Assembly (NCBI RefSeq): GCF_947507565.1
Contig: NC_089176.1
Location: 1,922,001-1,986,000 of the forward strand
Direction: 5' to 3'
DNA from: Oscarella lobularis
Lineage: Eukaryota; Porifera; Homoscleromorpha; Homosclerophorida; Oscarellidae
DNA length: 64,000 nt
The translations under genes and the position numbers were made by a program. A model generated the notes under the pieces. The model did no database searches, was not told where the DNA came from, and worked only from the letters and a program-made list of their open reading frames with translations. Numbering within the stretch: position 1 is the stretch's first letter; each line of letters begins with the position of its first letter. This document shows positions 20,903-31,980 of the stretch, one piece after another.

Positions 20903-23900
20903 ATGAAAACGGCTGTCTTGGGTACGTGTATTATGCACGTCCTCCTCCTAGCTGCAGTCGTTGCAGGTAAAGAATTCAAAGGGATTTGATTCCGTTGTAG
21001 TTGCTACTATAAAGTATTATTTTCAGAAGGCAGAGACGTCAGTTCCTGCGAGCCTAAAGTCCTTCCTAAAGATCGAGGGACCTTGGAGTATCCTCCTCCA
21101 GACAGCCGATTATCCTTCTATCGCGCAAATGTTGACTGCACGTGGAAACTTCAACGTGAGATGCCGCTTTTTGCCAATAGCAACAAGTGCGATCGAATGG
21201 TTGCAACAGTGGAGTTTCTTGACACTGAGAAAGACGGAGACATTCTCGAGATCATAGATTCATCAACGAACAGAGTCTTGGCCAGACTTTCAGGGAATTC
21301 TCTTGATTATCCTAAGCAGTACGTCGCTTGTTCTTTCGATTTAACAATTCGTTTCAAATCGAACAGTAACTGGGAAAGAGGAAACGGGTTTAAAATTTCC
21401 TATGCACTAGACAGTACGTGTCGAATGGTTTTGCTGTATAGATAATTATTTCAAACCTTACCTTAGGAAACATGATGAGTCCAAAAATTATTTCGGATGA
21501 TGAGACTTTTCGTGCAGACTGGACAATTTGCGGATCCGAGAGTCGTCCGGCCTGCTTGAATTTCTTCAATATCCCTAACAACACCGATTCCTTTTTTGCC
21601 GAAGTTTCGAACGGAGAGGGCGACTTGGAACACGTCGAAATTACTTACAAAGAAGGTTCAAGCAAGACTCTCACTGCTAAGAGACTGGTCACTTTTAAAC
21701 TGTCACGGACCACCTTCTATCGAGGCATCAAAGCGCATCTCTGTGGTAACAGTAAATATTGGGCTACAGTAGCAACGACCAAACACGATTTATGCTAGGT
21801 ACCAATACGTGTAAAACTTCGTCAGTGCTAAATGGACACGAAGTTCAATCTACGCATCAATATTCGGGGGGATGCTCTAGCGAGGCAACTACCTACTGCA
21901 AGCAAGGGTACCACAATTACGATAATTTTACAACACGAGTGTGTAAGCATGACGGAAAATGGGATCACTCAAGTCCACCTCAGTGCAAAAGTAAGGAATT
22001 TTCAATGCACTTTGTTTTATAAAATGGCGTTTTATGTGGTAGAAATCAAGTGTTCCATTTTACCTACCATCGAAAACGGACATTTCATCTTTTCCAACGA
22101 AAGCAAAAACGAATATTACGATGAAGAAAAGATCGAGTGGAAATGTGAAAAGGGCTTCTCCCACGTAGACTACTCTTTTGGGAGACGTCCATATCCCTTT
22201 TCTCCTTTTCCCTTTGATTCGATCTGGTACGAGATGGAACGAATGTCACATTACTACAATATTCCTCCTGCATTACACTGGGGTCTTTCAGGACCGAGCC
22301 TTAACGACTTCCTCAGGCGTATGGCATCGCGAGTAGGAAATGTGACTTGCGAGGATCATGGATGGACAGGAGTTCCAAGATGCCAACGTAGGCCGGGCCT
22401 CTATACTTCTAAAGAAAATTTTGAATATGAATTCTATTGCAGCCGTTCGATGTCCACAAATCAGTCTGAAAAACGGCAATGTTTCGACTAGAAAACAAGC
22501 CTATTGTGGGTACCACCACAACGGGATTGTTCGACTTGGTGAAATAGACAGGAGACCTCATTATCTGTCGACTGCTAGCTTTTCTTGCAACATCGGATTT
22601 ACCCTTGTTGGCCACAGTGTCGCCACCTGTATGGCTAATTCGAATTGGAACGTTCCTCTTCCCAAATGTACAGTGGAGTTATTGCATACAGTATTTGTTA
22701 ATTATTTAATTTATTAAAATGTAGGTTTGCCCGTGACTGATGCGGTCAAAGAGCAAATCGCAACGTTCGAAAACAATTTCTTGCTTCCCTTAGCAACGTA
22801 TTCTCGCAATGCCCAACCCGACGAGAATCTTCTCGGAAGACACGATCGCTCTGATGTGCTCGACGCGCAATCCGACGTCAAACTGGATCTCCTCTTCGCT
22901 TTCAATATTGGCGAGAGAAGTCCTCTGGAAGAAGTGTATAAAAAATTTGTGAATAACACTATTATGAACTTCCCCATCGACTCAGAAAAGACCCGCGTAG
23001 CTGTCTTGGTTCTAATGAACGGAACAATTTGGAAATTCGTCGGTACACCCAATCAAACTGACATTCTCGAAGGAAATCCTCATAACATCTCAGAAAATCT
23101 TGAAGTGTTCATGGAAAATATTAACTTGATGTTTGAGACAGGATTAGGCAGTGAACCGAGAGATGCGAAGAGAGTGGCTATAATTGTCAGCGAGCAACTT
23201 CCGAGGGTCGCTAATCTACAACGCCTTTTGGCTGCACTGCTGCGTTACGGGCAATTGAACGTCAAATCACTCTATATTTCGACGCGTGACTCCCCGCACC
23301 TTATGGAACCCACAGCGGAACCCACAGCGGAACCCACAGCGGAACCCACAGCGGACTTCATCGAATTCAACACATCCGACGACTTCCATACCTTTGTGAA
23401 CTACTCGAGCCCAAGTAAAATAACAGGGTAGATTGTTTGGTCTAGCGTCAAATGTCGTTTTTCTGTGCAGCTACGGTCGACGATCTTTGCGGTGTAGCTG
23501 GAGCTCCGGGCCAGCACTATCCCTTTTCCAACTTCTCGGTCGCAGCACGTGGGGCCTGGCCCTGGCTCGTCACCGTTCTAGGCAAGGGAGAGTACGAATG
23601 CGACGGCGTACTCGTTCACCGCCGATGGGTAGTCACCGGTGCCGACTGTTTCAAAAAAGCGACTTATAACGGCAAAATCAAAGGTTATAGAATAGAAGTC
23701 CAAGTTGGACAATACGAACTTAACGACAATGACGACCTACTGACGGTAAGCACGTACGACGGAATCCAAGTTCTCACTCGAGGAGATCATCCGCCGCCTG
23801 GACTGAAAGGGTGGCGCTCGACAAGGAGATTCAAACCTGATATACTCAAGAACAACATTGCTGTTATAAGGCTAGACATGCCTATAGAGGTGAGCCGTTT

Positions 23901-24345
23901 TCGAAAGCCTATCTGTTCACCAAGGCATTCGGAGTACGACACGATGATGAGCGATGAAAAGATTGCAGTCGGACAGACGGCGTTCCTTGTCGGGTATCAA
24001 TACGTGAAAAATGGCGAAAGGGTCGTCTCGAATGTTCCTATTGAGTCGAATGTTGTTATAGCTAATTTGTCCGAATGCAAGCAGAGATGGCCTGAGAAGA
24101 CGATTATAGATTCGAATCTGTGTGTTCGAGGCATTCCTGGAGATATTTGCTATGGAGGGACTGGCACTCCTCTTATGTGTCAGGATCCTAAGACGAACCG
24201 ATACATTCTGTGCGGTGTGGGCAGTTTTGGCTTTGAGGAGTGCAAGGACGGATATGCCGTGTATACTAACATGAGGAAGTACGAAGATATGATACGCGAC
24301 ACCGTTAGGATGGAATCGTATTTGTATAACAAGATTATTAACTAA
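20903..24345 (+). CDS. Factor B-like secreted pseudoprotease, copy D (complete)
   Basis: Exons 20903-20966, 21027-21413, 21467-21745, 21799-21990, 22043-22387, 22443-22667, 22725-23414 and 23471-24345 join to 1018 codons plus stop, all introns phase 1. Domain order is as in copy B. Close to the end of the vWA domain a 12-bp unit encoding EPTA is present in four successive copies (about 23306-23353), absent from the other paralogues. Triad sites read TGADC, NNIAV and GGTGTP; vWA lacks DxSxS. The 3' half is nearly identical to copy A, which suggests recent duplication or gene conversion. Secreted, non-catalytic, complement-like; function inferred. Confidence 0.92.
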
Positions 24346-24693
24346 TGAGACAATTTGCTGAAGTGACCGAGTGAGTACAGTTTGTTTGGTTTGTTAATTT
24401 TTGTCTGTAGTAGAGTTTTGCATTATTAGGCTTTCTGTGCGAATTTTTTTAAGGAATACATTCTTAAATACCACGCAGCATTGTACATAGCAGACTTCAA
24501 CTGGCGCGTACGGCTGAACGTAAGATGAGACTAAAGATTGCTGGATTATTTGTTTGACGTGATTTAGTTATAGCGGTGCAAGTCGAAGAGCTGATAACCG
24601 ACCCAACACTGTGGCGATCTTCCCGCTTGTGGAGGGGTCTCCACACGTCATCTGTAGCGCGCGCGTCCTTCATGAAAAGATGAACTCAGATGC

Positions 24694-24818
24694 TTCCTAT
24701 CGCGACGGATATCGAGGAAAAGTTGAAGTCGAAGCATGCGAAGGTGCGCTGTAGAGCTGTTTCAGCGTTCCGAGCTCCTGCTTAACCATATCCGCCTATA
24801 GCGCCCACTCAGCGACGA
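24694..24818 (+). pseudogene. Relic of SGSM3 exon 1 behind copy D
   Basis: TCC TAT CGC GAC GGA TAT matches the SYREGYRGK part of SGSM3 exon 1, ending at the same donor site, with the start of exon 2 (GCGCCCACTC) still recognisable. The start codon region is lost. Confidence 0.6.
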
Positions 24819-24833
24819 ATTAACTAAACGGTG

Positions 24834-25247
24834 AGCACGAAACGGCGTTTTCGTTCATCCGTCGATGGTTGGTAACCGGTGCCAAAGAGGCGACTCGATC
24901 GCACCAGCGGAATGAGACGAAACTCGCAACGAGTCTTAGCTTGTCAGCCTCAGCGCGTGTTCTGTCTGATATTTATCTCTGCTAGCTATCTCCTTCTCTT
25001 TGTTGCTCTCTTTCTTGCTCTGTCTGGCTCGGCTGTGAGAATTTGATTCTGCCAATGGATGTGACAGATTCAAGGCGATTAGCGGCTTGCTGACCGCGTC
25101 CTGTTTTCGCGGAAGCGGCTCAACTTCGAAGGAAGCGATGTGGTTCCGGTCTCCTGCCACGTAAACACAACATGGGTATTCGTAATGACGCAGCAGGAAG
25201 CGTAGATGACGCAAGTGGCGGGGCAAGTATAACAGCGCGTTATCCTA
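24834..25247 (+). repeat. Duplicate of the region upstream of copy B
   Basis: Matches about 3260-3720, starting with the same protease-exon relic and including TGACGCAGCAGG at 25196-25207. It leads into pseudogene E rather than into a promoter. Confidence 0.7.
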
Positions 25248-25255
25248 ATACAGTA

Positions 25256-26223
25256 CCACTAACGAGTTTTTGAACTATTCAAACCCAAGTAAGGAAGTAG
25301 GGTGTAGCTTTATGACTGGCCTCAAATTGCGTTTTTCTGCCAAGCCACGGTCGACAATCTTTGCGGTGTAGCTGGAGCCTCGGGTCAGCACTATTCCTTT
25401 TCCAACTTCTCCGTTGCGGCACGTGGCGCCTGGCCCTGGCTCGTCACCGTCCTTGGTGACGGAGAGTACGAATGCGACGGCGTTCTCGAACGTTCACCGC
25501 CGATGGGTAGTCACGGGTGCGGATTGTTTCAAAAAGGCGACTTGCACTAGCGGAAGGTTGAAAGGCAAAATCAACAATTGTAAAATAGGAGTCAGATTTG
25601 GACAATATGAACTGAACGATGATGACGATGGACTGACGATAAGCAAGTACGACGGAATCAACGTTTTGACTCGAGGTGATCATCCGCCGCCTGGACTGAA
25701 AGTGTGGCGCTCAACAAGAAGATTCAAACCGGATGTACTCAAGAATGACATGGCTGTAATAAGGCTTGACCAACCAATACAGGTGAGTCGCTTTCGAAAG
25801 CCTATCTGTTCGCCGAGGCATTCTGAGTGCAACGCGATGATGAGTGATGAATGATTGCTATCGGGGACAAACGGCGTTCCTTGCTGGGTATCAATACGTG
25901 AAAAATGGCGAAAGAGTCGTCTCGAATGTTCCTATGGAGTCGAGTGCTGTTATAGCTAATTTGTCTGAGTGCAGGCAGAGGTGGCCTGGGAAAACTATCA
26001 TAGATTCAAATCTGTGCGTTCGAGGCATTCCTGGCAATATTTGCTATGGAGCGACTGGCACTCCCCTTATGTGTCAGGATCCTAACGAACAGATACGTTC
26101 TGTGCGGTGTGGGCAGTTTTGGCTTTGAGGACTGCAAGGACGGATACGCCGTGTATACTAACATGAGATGATACGCGACACCGTTAGGATGGAATCGGAT
26201 GGGTATAGGGAGTCTCAGTACTG
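25256..26223 (+). pseudogene. Factor B-like copy E (vWA tail and protease exon, frameshifted)
   Basis: Closely matches copies C and F from the last codons of the vWA exon to the stop. Against copy C it has a 4-bp insertion in the GVLVH region (near 25490), small indels near 25850-25865, a 2-bp loss after CQDP (near 26084) and a 15-bp loss in the MRKYEE region (near 26166). All upstream exons are missing. It keeps Asp at the Asp102 site (NDMAV), unlike the intact copies. Confidence 0.88.
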
Positions 26224-26520
26224 ACTCGGGACTCGTGATCAGACACACTCTGCGGTACGTACTCACTGTGACCGCGTGAGTAATCTTTGTCTGCTTTCTT
26301 ATTGTCTGTGCATGCAGCCGGTACCTAGCGTTCTTCCGTACTTGGTTAGAAAAACAGGCTTCTTCTACCAATACTACAGTATACATGCCAACATTTGAGG
26401 TAGCAAGAAGGTTTGCACCTCTCCCACTCAATTCAATTTTGGCGCTCGATTCCTGTACACAGGGCTTTAGCTACTCTGATGCTACGTGATGAAATGTGAG
26501 TATTGGTAAACTTAGATTTT

Positions 26521-26582
26521 AAATTTTTTTACGTGCACGCTCCCTGTCTAATTTTAGATAGGGAGCGTGCACGCAAAAATTT
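26521..26582. repeat. Long hairpin behind copy E
   Basis: Second copy of the ACGTGCACGCTCCCTGTCTA hairpin found behind copies C and F. Confidence 0.7.
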
Positions 26583-26770
26583 TTTGCACCCTTTCACTGA
26601 TTTCAATTTTGGACTAAACTCCAGGCGTTATTGATTAGGAAAGATTAGCTTTTTTTTGTGGCTTTGACACATTTGATCAATTGATTAGGGCAGACCGCGT
26701 CCACTCCTTAGCGCATGCTCGAACTTGGTCCAGTTCAGTCTTGATCAAAAGTTCTTGGAACGAACTCGAG

Positions 26771-26820
26771 CTTCCTTTCGCGACGGATGTTGAGGAGAAG
26801 GTGAAATCAAACATGCGAAG
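26771..26820 (+). pseudogene. Relic of SGSM3 exon 1 behind copy E
   Basis: CTTTCGCGACGGATGTTGAGG matches SGSM3 exon 1 with several changes and ends at the equivalent donor. Confidence 0.5.
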
Positions 26821-26879
26821 GTGCTCTGTAGAGAGCTGTTTCAGCGTCCCACGCTCGTGCTAAACCCTATCCGCCTCTA

Positions 26880-27480
26880 TAGGCTATGATCTGTCGGACT
26901 TTCCGTCTTTCTGTCTTTCTGCTCTGTCCTGGACTCCGTCGCGCGTCTGCACGTGAGTTTGATTCTGCAACAATCCAAAAATGTTATTGAACAGCTGACC
27001 GCGTCCTGTTTTTTTTGACTGGTCTGAATGACTTCCGCGGATCTAACTGAAGACTTCCATCACGTAAAAACGAAGTTAGTGCTTTGTAATGACGCAGCAG
27101 GAAGCTAGCAAGTGGGGGAGGGGAGGGGAGGGGGAGGTGCTGGGAGAAGCCCCCAAAAAACGTCTTCGAATTCGCACGACATGTATTTGCAGGAGTGGAC
27201 GCAGATGCAGACATGAATTTTGGCGTTGGTGTCTTAGAATGGAAGCAACGTATAATTGGGTGAATTAATAAGCGAAGGAGAGAAAATTCAATCAGTGAAA
27301 GTGCGTCTTTCCCCAAACCGCAAACGCGACCTTCTCCTTCTCGGTTGCAGCACGCTGGCCCTGGCCCTGGCCCTATGAATTTCATTTAGCATAACGAGCA
27401 TGTCGGATCGAAAGTGACAGTTTTAGGCAGAAGCGGGCGGATCTGCGGCTCATCTAAGACTTCCATGGAAGCGATTAGCT
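26880..27480. other. Decayed array DNA
   Basis: Contains TGACGCAGCAGG at 27090, a G-rich GGGGAGGGGAGGGGA tract near 27117-27137, and a tiny protease-exon relic near 27336-27376. No open gene is supported. Confidence 0.5.
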
Positions 27481-27793
27481 TCCGCTCTTGAGGCACACGA
27501 AAATATTTTGTAATGACACACGCTGCGGGTGTAAGCGCAGATGACGCAAGTCGCGCGGGGAGATTAAGCGCCCGTGATAATGTCTTCACTCGATCCACGC
27601 GCGTACCTGTTGAAGCAAGCCAAGACTGCGCCTTTGTGCATGCATGTTGCTTTAATTCATTTTTCAGCGTTGGTACATCTTATTTAGATGGAAGCGACGT
27701 ATAGTAAATAAGTTAGGGGAAGCCAAGGGGAGGAAACTTGACGTTGATCTGCAAGCCGCAACGTCAACTGACCTCTGACCCCTTGCTATTTTA

Positions 27794-27873
27794 GGCCTCC
27801 AAAGTGGAATATAAAAGGACGACGAGTTTGGAAGATTTTTCAGTCTTTTCCAGTTGCAGAAGACGACGAAACG
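27794..27873 (+). promoter_or_regulatory. Core promoter of copy F
   Basis: TATAAAAGG at 27810-27818 with the GGACGACGAGTTTGG block conserved with copy D. A diverged upstream module (TGACACACGC ... AGATGACGCAAGT) lies near 27512. Confidence 0.72.
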
Positions 27874-30800
27874 ATGAGAACGGGGGTCTTGAGGCTCGTG
27901 CACGTGCTTCTCTTGGCTGCCATTGTTGCAGGTGAAAATTCTGAAAACTTCAGTTTCGTTCTAATCAACTGTTATTTAATAAGGGGGAGACGTCAGTTCC
28001 TGCAAGCCTAAAGTCCTTCCTAAAGATCGAGGAACCTTGGAGTTTCCTCCTCCAGAAAGCCAAATTTCTCTCTATGACAGAAATGTTGACTGCACGTGGA
28101 AGTTTCAGCCTTCTACGTCGCTGTTTGGTCCTCTCACGTGCAATCGGATGGTTGCAACCGTGGAATTTCTTGACACTGAGAAGGATGGAGACATCCTCGA
28201 GATCATAGATTCATCGACGAACAGAGTCTTGGCCAGTCTTTCAGGACAATCCAGGAATTTCATATATTTTCCTAAACAATACGTCGCTTGTTCTTCCGAA
28301 TTGACAATTCGTTTCAGATCAAACGATAATGGGGAAAGAGGAGGCGGATTTAAAATTTCCTACACAACAGATAGTTAGTGACTCTCCCCAAATGGTACTG
28401 CTCTATGAAAAATAATTCTATCTCTGCCGCAGGAAACATGCTCAATCTGAAAAGTCTTTCGTCTCAGTATGTTACGGCAGACTGGACAATTTGCGGATCT
28501 GAGAGTCATCCGGCCTGCTTGGATTTCGTCACTCTCGGCTACAGTTCGTTTTCTGCCGAGGTTTCGAACACAGACGGCGACTCAAAAAGCGTCAGAATTT
28601 CTTACGAAGAAGGGCCAAGCAAGACCCTCACTGCTGACAGACTGATCACGTTTCAATTGTCGGAGACCTATCACGGCTTCGAAGCGGAACTCTGTGGTAA
28701 CAGAACAATATTCATGCGTAGTAACAACTTTGTGTTAGGTTCCACTACGTGTAAAATTTCGCCCGTGCTAAATGGATACGAATACCAATCTACGATGTTC
28801 TGCTCCAAAGAGGCAACGACCCATTGCTTCGAAGGGTACCAAAATTACGGTAATTTTACTAAACGAGTATGTAAGCAAGACGGAAAATGGGATCATTCAA
28901 ATCCACCTCATTGCGAAAGTGAGAAATTCTAATTACGACACTCGTTTTTGACTTTGTTTTTGGTAGAAATCAGATGTTCTAATTTTCCTTCCATCGACAA
29001 CGGGCATCTCATTTTTTCTGAAGAACCCAAATCCGAATATTACGAAGGAGAAAAGATCGAGTGGATATGCGATGAGGGCTTTTCTCACTTAGACGACTTG
29101 TATCGGAGAGCAGCTGATCATCGCTTTCCCTTTCGCTACATTTATTACGAAAGTTTTGTTAGCGGCGTCGAGCCTTCCCCTTTGCTGTGGAGGCTTGAAG
29201 AACTAGGCATGGACAAGTTTCTCAAGCTTATAGCATCCGTAGCAGGAAATATAACTTGCGGGGCAAATGGATGGAGAAGAGTTCCGAAATGCCTACGTAG
29301 GCTAAGTCTTTAAATACTTCTAAGGAAAACGCTTTGAATAAGAGTTCCCTTGACAGCTATTGAATGTCCCAAAATCATTCTGAGAAACGGAACTGTTTCG
29401 ACCAGAGAACAAATCAAATTGGCGTACAAGGATAGGGCATATTTATATATAGACAGGAGACCACAATATCTGTCGACTGCTAGCTTTTCTTGCAGCAGCG
29501 GATTTACCCTTGTTGGCCACAGTGTCGCCACCTGTATGGCTAATTCAAAATGGAACGTCCCTCTTCCCAAATGTACAGCAGAGTCATTGCATACAGGATT
29601 GGTTAGATATAATTAATTTATTGAAATGTAGGTTTACCCGAGACTGATGATGTGGTCAAAGACCAAATCGCAACGTTCGATAACAAATTCTTGCTTCCCT
29701 TAGCAACGTATTCTCGCAATGCTCAACCCGACGAGAATCTTCTCGGAAGACACGATCGCTCCGATGTGCTCGACGCGCAGTCCGACGTCAAACTGGATCT
29801 CGTCTTGGCTTTCAGTATCCGCGAAGAAAGTCTTCTAGAGGGAGTCTATAAAATATTTGTCCATAACATGATTATGAACTTCCCCATTGACGCAGAAAAG
29901 ACCCGCGTAGCTGGCTTCGTTCTCATGAACGGAACGATTCGGAAATTCGTGAGCCATCACGCTGACTTTATTGAAGAAAATCCCCATAACATCTCAGAAA
30001 GTTTTGAAGAGTTCATGGAAAACATTAACCTGATGTTTGAGACGGGATTAGGGGAAAAACCGAGAGATACGAAGAGAGTGGCTATAATTGTCAGCGAGAA
30101 ATTTCTTGAAGTCGCTAATCAACAACGCGCTTTGGCTGCACAACAGCGTTACAAGCTATTAAACGTCAAATCACTTCATATTTCGATGCGTGACTTGCCG
30201 CACTTTGTGGACCCTACGGCGGACTTCATCGAATTTAATACCACTAACGACTTCTACGCGTTTTTGAACTATTCAAACCCAAGTAAGGAAGTAGGGTGTA
30301 GTTTTATGACTGGCCTCAAATTGCGCTTTTCTGCCCAGCCACGGTCGACGATCTTTGCGGTGTAGCTGGAGCCTCGGGTCAGCACTATCCCTTCTCCAAC
30401 TTCTCCGTTGCGGCACGTGGCGCCTGGCCCTGGCTCGTCACCGTCCTTGGTGACGGAGAATACGAATGCGACGGCGTTCTCGTTCACCGCCGATGGGTAG
30501 TCACGGGTGCGGATTGTTTCAAAAAGGCGACTCGCACCAGCGGATGGTTGAAAGGCAAAATCAACAATTATAAAATAGGAGTCGAAGTTGGACAATATGA
30601 ACTGAACGATGATGACGATGGACTGACGATAAGCAAGTACGACGGAATCGACGTTTTGACTCGAGGTGATCATCCGCCGCCTGGACTGAAAGTGTGGCGC
30701 TCAACAAGAAGATTCAAACCGGATATACTCGAGAATAACATGGCTGTTATAAGACTAGACAAGCCTATAGAGGTGAGTCGCTTTCGAAAGCCTATCTGTT

Positions 30801-31228
30801 CGCCAAGGCATTCTGAGTACAACGCGATGATGAGTGATGAAATGATTGCTATCGGACAAACGGCGTTCCTTGCTGGGTATCAATACGTGAAAAATGGCGA
30901 AAGAGTCGTCTCGAATGTTCCTATTGAGTCGAGTGCTGTTATAGCTAATTTGTCTGAGTGCAGGCAGAGGTGGCCTGGGAAAACCATCATAGATTCGAAT
31001 CTGTGCGTTCGAGGCATTCCTGGCAATATTTGCTATGGAGCGACTGGCACTCCTCTTATGTGTCAGGATCCTAAGACGAACAGATACGTTCTGTGCGGTG
31101 TGGGCAGTTTTGGCTTTGAGGACTGCAAGGACGGATATGCCGTGTATACTAACATGAGGAAGTACGAAGAGATGATACGCGACACCGTTAGGATGGAATC
31201 GGATGGGTATACGAAGTCTCAGTACTGA
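27874..31228 (+). CDS. Factor B-like secreted pseudoprotease, copy F (complete)
   Basis: Exons 27874-27931, 27984-28373, 28433-28696, 28739-28918, 28967-29296, 29357-29572, 29632-30282 and 30339-31228 join to 992 codons plus stop, all introns phase 1. Domain order is as in copy B. Intron 3 is only 42 nt. The protein is very similar to copy C, and the two protease exons are nearly identical. Triad sites are TGADC, NNMAV and GATGTP; the vWA start LVLAFSIREES lacks DxSxS. It is the array member next to the intact SGSM3 gene, so it may be the parent of copies C and E, or the reverse. Confidence 0.92.
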
Positions 31229-31384
31229 CTCGGGACTCGTGATCAGACACACTCTGCGGTACTCACTGTGACCGCTTGACTAATCTTTGTTTGCTTTCTT
31301 TTTGTTTGTGCATGCAGGTACCTATCGTTTGACATCGTTCTTCTTGTACTACAGGATTAGAAAAACAGGCTTCTTCTACCACGT

Positions 31385-31412
31385 ACGGATAATAAAATAT
31401 TTTATTATCCGT
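31385..31412. repeat. Perfect 28-bp palindrome insertion behind copy F
   Basis: Arms ACGGATAATAAAAT and reverse complement with no loop. It is flanked by copies of TTCTTCTACC and is absent from the matching place behind copy C (about 17770). Confidence 0.8.
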
Positions 31413-31468
31413 TCTTCTACCAATACTTAGCACTATGATGGAATGTACAGTATACATGCCAACATTTC

Positions 31469-31528
31469 AGTGGTGCGAACCTTCTTGCTACCTCAAATTT
31501 TTGAGGTAGCAAGAAGGTTTGCACCACT
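31469..31528. repeat. Inverted duplication behind copy F
   Basis: AGTGGTGCGAACCTTCTTGC is followed by its reverse complement. Copy C carries only the right arm at 17819-17850. Confidence 0.85.
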
Positions 31529-31627
31529 CCCACTCAATTCAATTAGAGCGCTCGATTCCTGTACACAGGGCTTTAGCCACTCTCATGCTACGTGGTGGAA
31601 TGTGAGTATTGGTGTACTCAGATTTTA

Positions 31628-31691
31628 AAATTTTTTTACGTGGTGCTCCCTGTCTAATTTTAGATAGGGAGCGTGCACGTAAAAAATTTTT
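31628..31691. repeat. Long hairpin behind copy F
   Basis: Third copy of the GCTCCCTGTCTA/TAGATAGGGAGC hairpin, with a small deletion in its left arm. Confidence 0.7.
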
Positions 31692-31980
31692 GCACCCTCC
31701 CACTGAATTCAATTTTGGCCTAAACCCCAGGCATTATTGATTGGATTTTTTGTGGCTTTGACACATTTTGATCAATTGATTAGGGCAGACCGCATCTACT
31801 CCTTAGCGCATGCTCGAACTTGGTCCAGTTCAGTCTCGATCAAAAGTTCTTGTAACGAACTCGGATCGCACCAGACCGAGGGAGACCCTGGACGAGACTG
31901 GACGAGAGACTGGACGAGACTGACGAGACCGACGTGCTTTCCTAGCGCGCGTTTTTTTGACGTTCAAGGTGTGAACTGCG

